Shown here: piece by piece, positions 6,189-7,614 of the stretch
Numbering within the stretch: the stretch's first letter is position 1
Layout: each line of letters opens with the position of its first letter
NCBI GenBank assembly: GCA_029052375.1
Contig: JAIDJD010000379.1
Span: 1 to 7,614 of the forward strand
From: Duncaniella sp.
Lineage (GTDB): Bacteria > Bacteroidota > Bacteroidia > Bacteroidales > Muribaculaceae
Direction of reading: 5' to 3'
Length of the DNA: 7,614 nt
Position numbers and translations under genes: made by a program
Notes under the pieces: generated by a model
Told to the model about the DNA's origin: nothing
The model's database searches: none
Seen by the model: only the letters and a program-made list of their open reading frames with translations

Positions 6189-6263
6189 ACCGCGCCGGCA
6201 CGGCTTGCCGGGCACGCCGCCACAATCTGTGCGCGGCGCTGCCGAGATGTTGAGGATTTTTCG

Positions 6264-6271
6264 TACCTTTG
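6264..6271 (+). promoter_or_regulatory. -7 element of the prfA-pyrF promoter
   Basis: TACCTTTG is a full match to TAnnTTTG and lies 48 bases before the prfA ATG. No TTTG is seen 19-21 bases upstream; the nearest TTG (6250-6252) is only 11 bases away. The -33 contact therefore appears weak. Confidence 0.7.
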
Positions 6272-6319
6272 TAGCTGATTAACCACAGATACCACACTCC
6301 CCCGCTATACCGACAGCTT

Positions 6320-7429
6320 ATGGCAGACAACACCTTGCTCTCGCGCCTCGACGGCATCGAAGCCCGCTTTGACGAAGTGGCCACGCTAATCACAGACCCC
6401 GCCGTGATAGCCGACATGAAGAGATATGTGCGGCTCACCAAGGAGTACAAGGAGCTCGAGCGCCTCGTGGATGTCACACGGCGCTACCGCAACCTGATCG
6501 GCAACGCCGAGGAGGCTCGCGCCGTCATGGCCTCGGAGACCGACCCCGAGCTGAGACAGATGGCCCGCGAGGAGCTCGACAGCGCCACGGCCGCCATCCC
6601 GGCACTCGAGGAGGAGATAAAGCTGCTCCTGATACCCGCCGACCCCGAGGACGCCAAGAATGTCGTCCTCGAGATACGCGGAGGCACCGGCGGCGACGAG
6701 GCGGCCCTCTTTGCGGGAGACCTCTTCAAGATGTATGCCCGCTACTGCGAGTCGCGCGGATGGACACTCTCTGTGACCAGCGCCAGCGAGGGCGCCGCCG
6801 GAGGCTTCAAGGAGATTGTGGCCTCTGTCACAGGCGACAATGTCTACGGCACGCTCAAGTACGAGAGCGGCGTCCACCGTGTGCAGCGCGTCCCGGCCAC
6901 AGAGACCCAGGGGCGTGTCCACACCTCGGCCGCCACGGTGGCGGTGCTCCCCGAGGCCGAGGCCTTCGAGGTGGAGATAAACGAGGGCGAGATAAAGTGG
7001 GACACATTCCGCTCCGGAGGCGCCGGCGGCCAGAACGTCAACAAGGTGGAGTCGGGCGTGCGCCTGCGCTATATGTGGAAGAATCCCCTGACGGGCGTCT
7101 CCGAAGAGATACTCATAGAGTGTACCGAGACCCGAGACCAGCCCAAGAACAAGGAGAGGGCCCTGAGCCGCCTGCGCACCTTCATCTACGACAAGGAACA
7201 CCAGAAGTACGTGGACGACATAGCCTCGCGCCGCAAGACACTCGTCTCGACAGGAGACCGCTCGGCCAAGATACGCACCTACAACTATCCCCAGGGGCGC
7301 ATCACAGACCACCGCATCAACTATACAATATATAATCTCCAGGCCTTCATGGACGGCGACATACAGGACGTGATAGACCAGCTGACCATAGCCGAGAACG
7401 CCGAAAAGCTCAAGGCCGCCGAACTCTGA
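6320..7429 (+). CDS. prfA: Peptide chain release factor 1
   Basis: RF1 recognises UAA and UAG in the ribosomal A site and triggers peptide release. The product is 369 residues, close to the family norm of about 360. An N-terminal helical domain (1-110) is followed by GGTGGDEAALFAGDL (121-135). The anticodon-like tripeptide PAT (192-194) marks it as RF1 rather than RF2, which has SPF. The catalytic GGQ lies at 236-238 in RSGGAGGQNVNKVESGVRLRY. The residue after Q is Asn, where many bacterial RF1s have His, and the segment after the GGQ region (MWKNPLTGVSEEI) is longer than in E. coli; from memory both are normal for Bacteroidales. The ATG at 6320 follows a short leader without a Shine-Dalgarno site. 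pyrF starts 26 bases after the stop, so the two are probably co-transcribed. The gene appears intact. Confidence 0.98.
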   Translation: MADNTLLSRLDGIEARFDEVATLITDPAVIADMKRYVRLTKEYKELERLVDVTRRYRNLIGNAEEARAVMASETDPELRQMAREELDSATAAIPALEEEIKLLLIPADPEDAKNVVLEIRGGTGGDEAALFAGDLFKMYARYCESRGWTLSVTSASEGAAGGFKEIVASVTGDNVYGTLKYESGVHRVQRVPATETQGRVHTSAATVAVLPEAEAFEVEINEGEIKWDTFRSGGAGGQNVNKVESGVRLRYMWKNPLTGVSEEILIECTETRDQPKNKERALSRLRTFIYDKEHQKYVDDIASRRKTLVSTGDRSAKIRTYNYPQGRITDHRINYTIYNLQAFMDGDIQDVIDQLTIAENAEKLKAAEL

Positions 7430-7455
7430 AACAATATTCAACACATATTATATAT

Positions 7456-7614
7456 ATGACCCGCAACGAACTCACCGAAAACATCCGCCGCAAAGGCTCG
7501 TTCCTGTGCGTAGGCCTCGACACAGACATCAAGAAAATCCCGGCCCACCTGCTCGACCAGCCCGACCCGGTCTTTGCATTCAACAAAGCCATCATCGACG
7601 CCACAGCCCCCTAC
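7456..7614 (+). CDS. pyrF: Orotidine 5'-phosphate decarboxylase, N-terminal part
   Basis: PyrF removes CO2 from orotidine 5'-phosphate to give UMP, the last step of de novo pyrimidine synthesis. The first 53 residues are present and the gene runs off the window. FLCVGLDTDIKKIP (16-29) is the first barrel strand with the substrate-contacting Asp, and FAFNKAIIDAT (40-50) is the following helix. This pattern is typical of the larger type 2 PyrF group (about 270 residues) found in Bacteroidales, rather than the roughly 240-residue E. coli type. The ATG at 7456 follows an AT-rich 26-base gap after prfA and gives the expected N-terminus. The catalytic Asp-Lys-Asp set lies beyond the window and cannot be checked. 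Confidence 0.95.
   Translation, partial: MTRNELTENIRRKGSFLCVGLDTDIKKIPAHLLDQPDPVFAFNKAIIDATAPY

Noticed and set aside
1..7614. Signs of a mobile element, CRISPR array, toxin-antitoxin or defence system
   Set aside because: No transposase, integrase, nuclease, direct-repeat array or small toxin-antitoxin pair was found on either strand. All gene space is filled by housekeeping genes and their operon partners.

Overview
This window looks like chromosomal housekeeping DNA from a GC-rich member of the Bacteroidales (phylum Bacteroidota). Three things support this. The promoters fit the Bacteroidota -33 TTTG / -7 TAnnTTTG pattern, best seen before pfp and pyrE. Start codons sit in A-rich leaders without clear Shine-Dalgarno sequences. 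The release factor 1, orotidylate decarboxylase and second RelA/SpoT-like proteins read like Bacteroidales versions. A genus cannot be given from this sequence alone.

Layout, left to right. (1) The window opens inside the 3' end of enolase (eno, +), closed by a perfect 12-bp hairpin terminator. (2) pfp (+), the pyrophosphate-dependent phosphofructokinase, has its own promoter and terminator. (3) A 626-residue long RelA/SpoT homologue (+) has an intact HD hydrolase domain, but its synthetase domain has lost key residues. (4) A compact convergent terminator zone follows. (5) A leftward operon reads pyrE, then a small SRPBCC-fold protein, then a predicted lipoprotein with a degenerate Rieske-like C-terminal half; each gap is 23 bases. 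(6) A divergent intergenic region of 235 bases carries the pyrE and prfA promoters. (7) A rightward pair, prfA (release factor 1) and the first 53 codons of pyrF, ends the window.

Functionally there are three themes. eno and pfp both serve glycolysis but are separate transcription units. The RSH protein should adjust (p)ppGpp, most likely by hydrolysis only. pyrE and pyrF, the last two steps to UMP, lie on divergent transcripts with prfA between pyrE and pyrF.

I found no tRNA, rRNA, CRISPR array, insertion sequence, phage gene or defence system, and nothing that amounts to a wholly new system. The points most worth a second look are the synthetase-degenerate RSH, the acidic-tailed lipoprotein with Cys-Cys in place of Rieske Cys-His ligands, an inverted repeat centred on the pfp -33 element, and the terminator that overlaps the end of the RSH gene.
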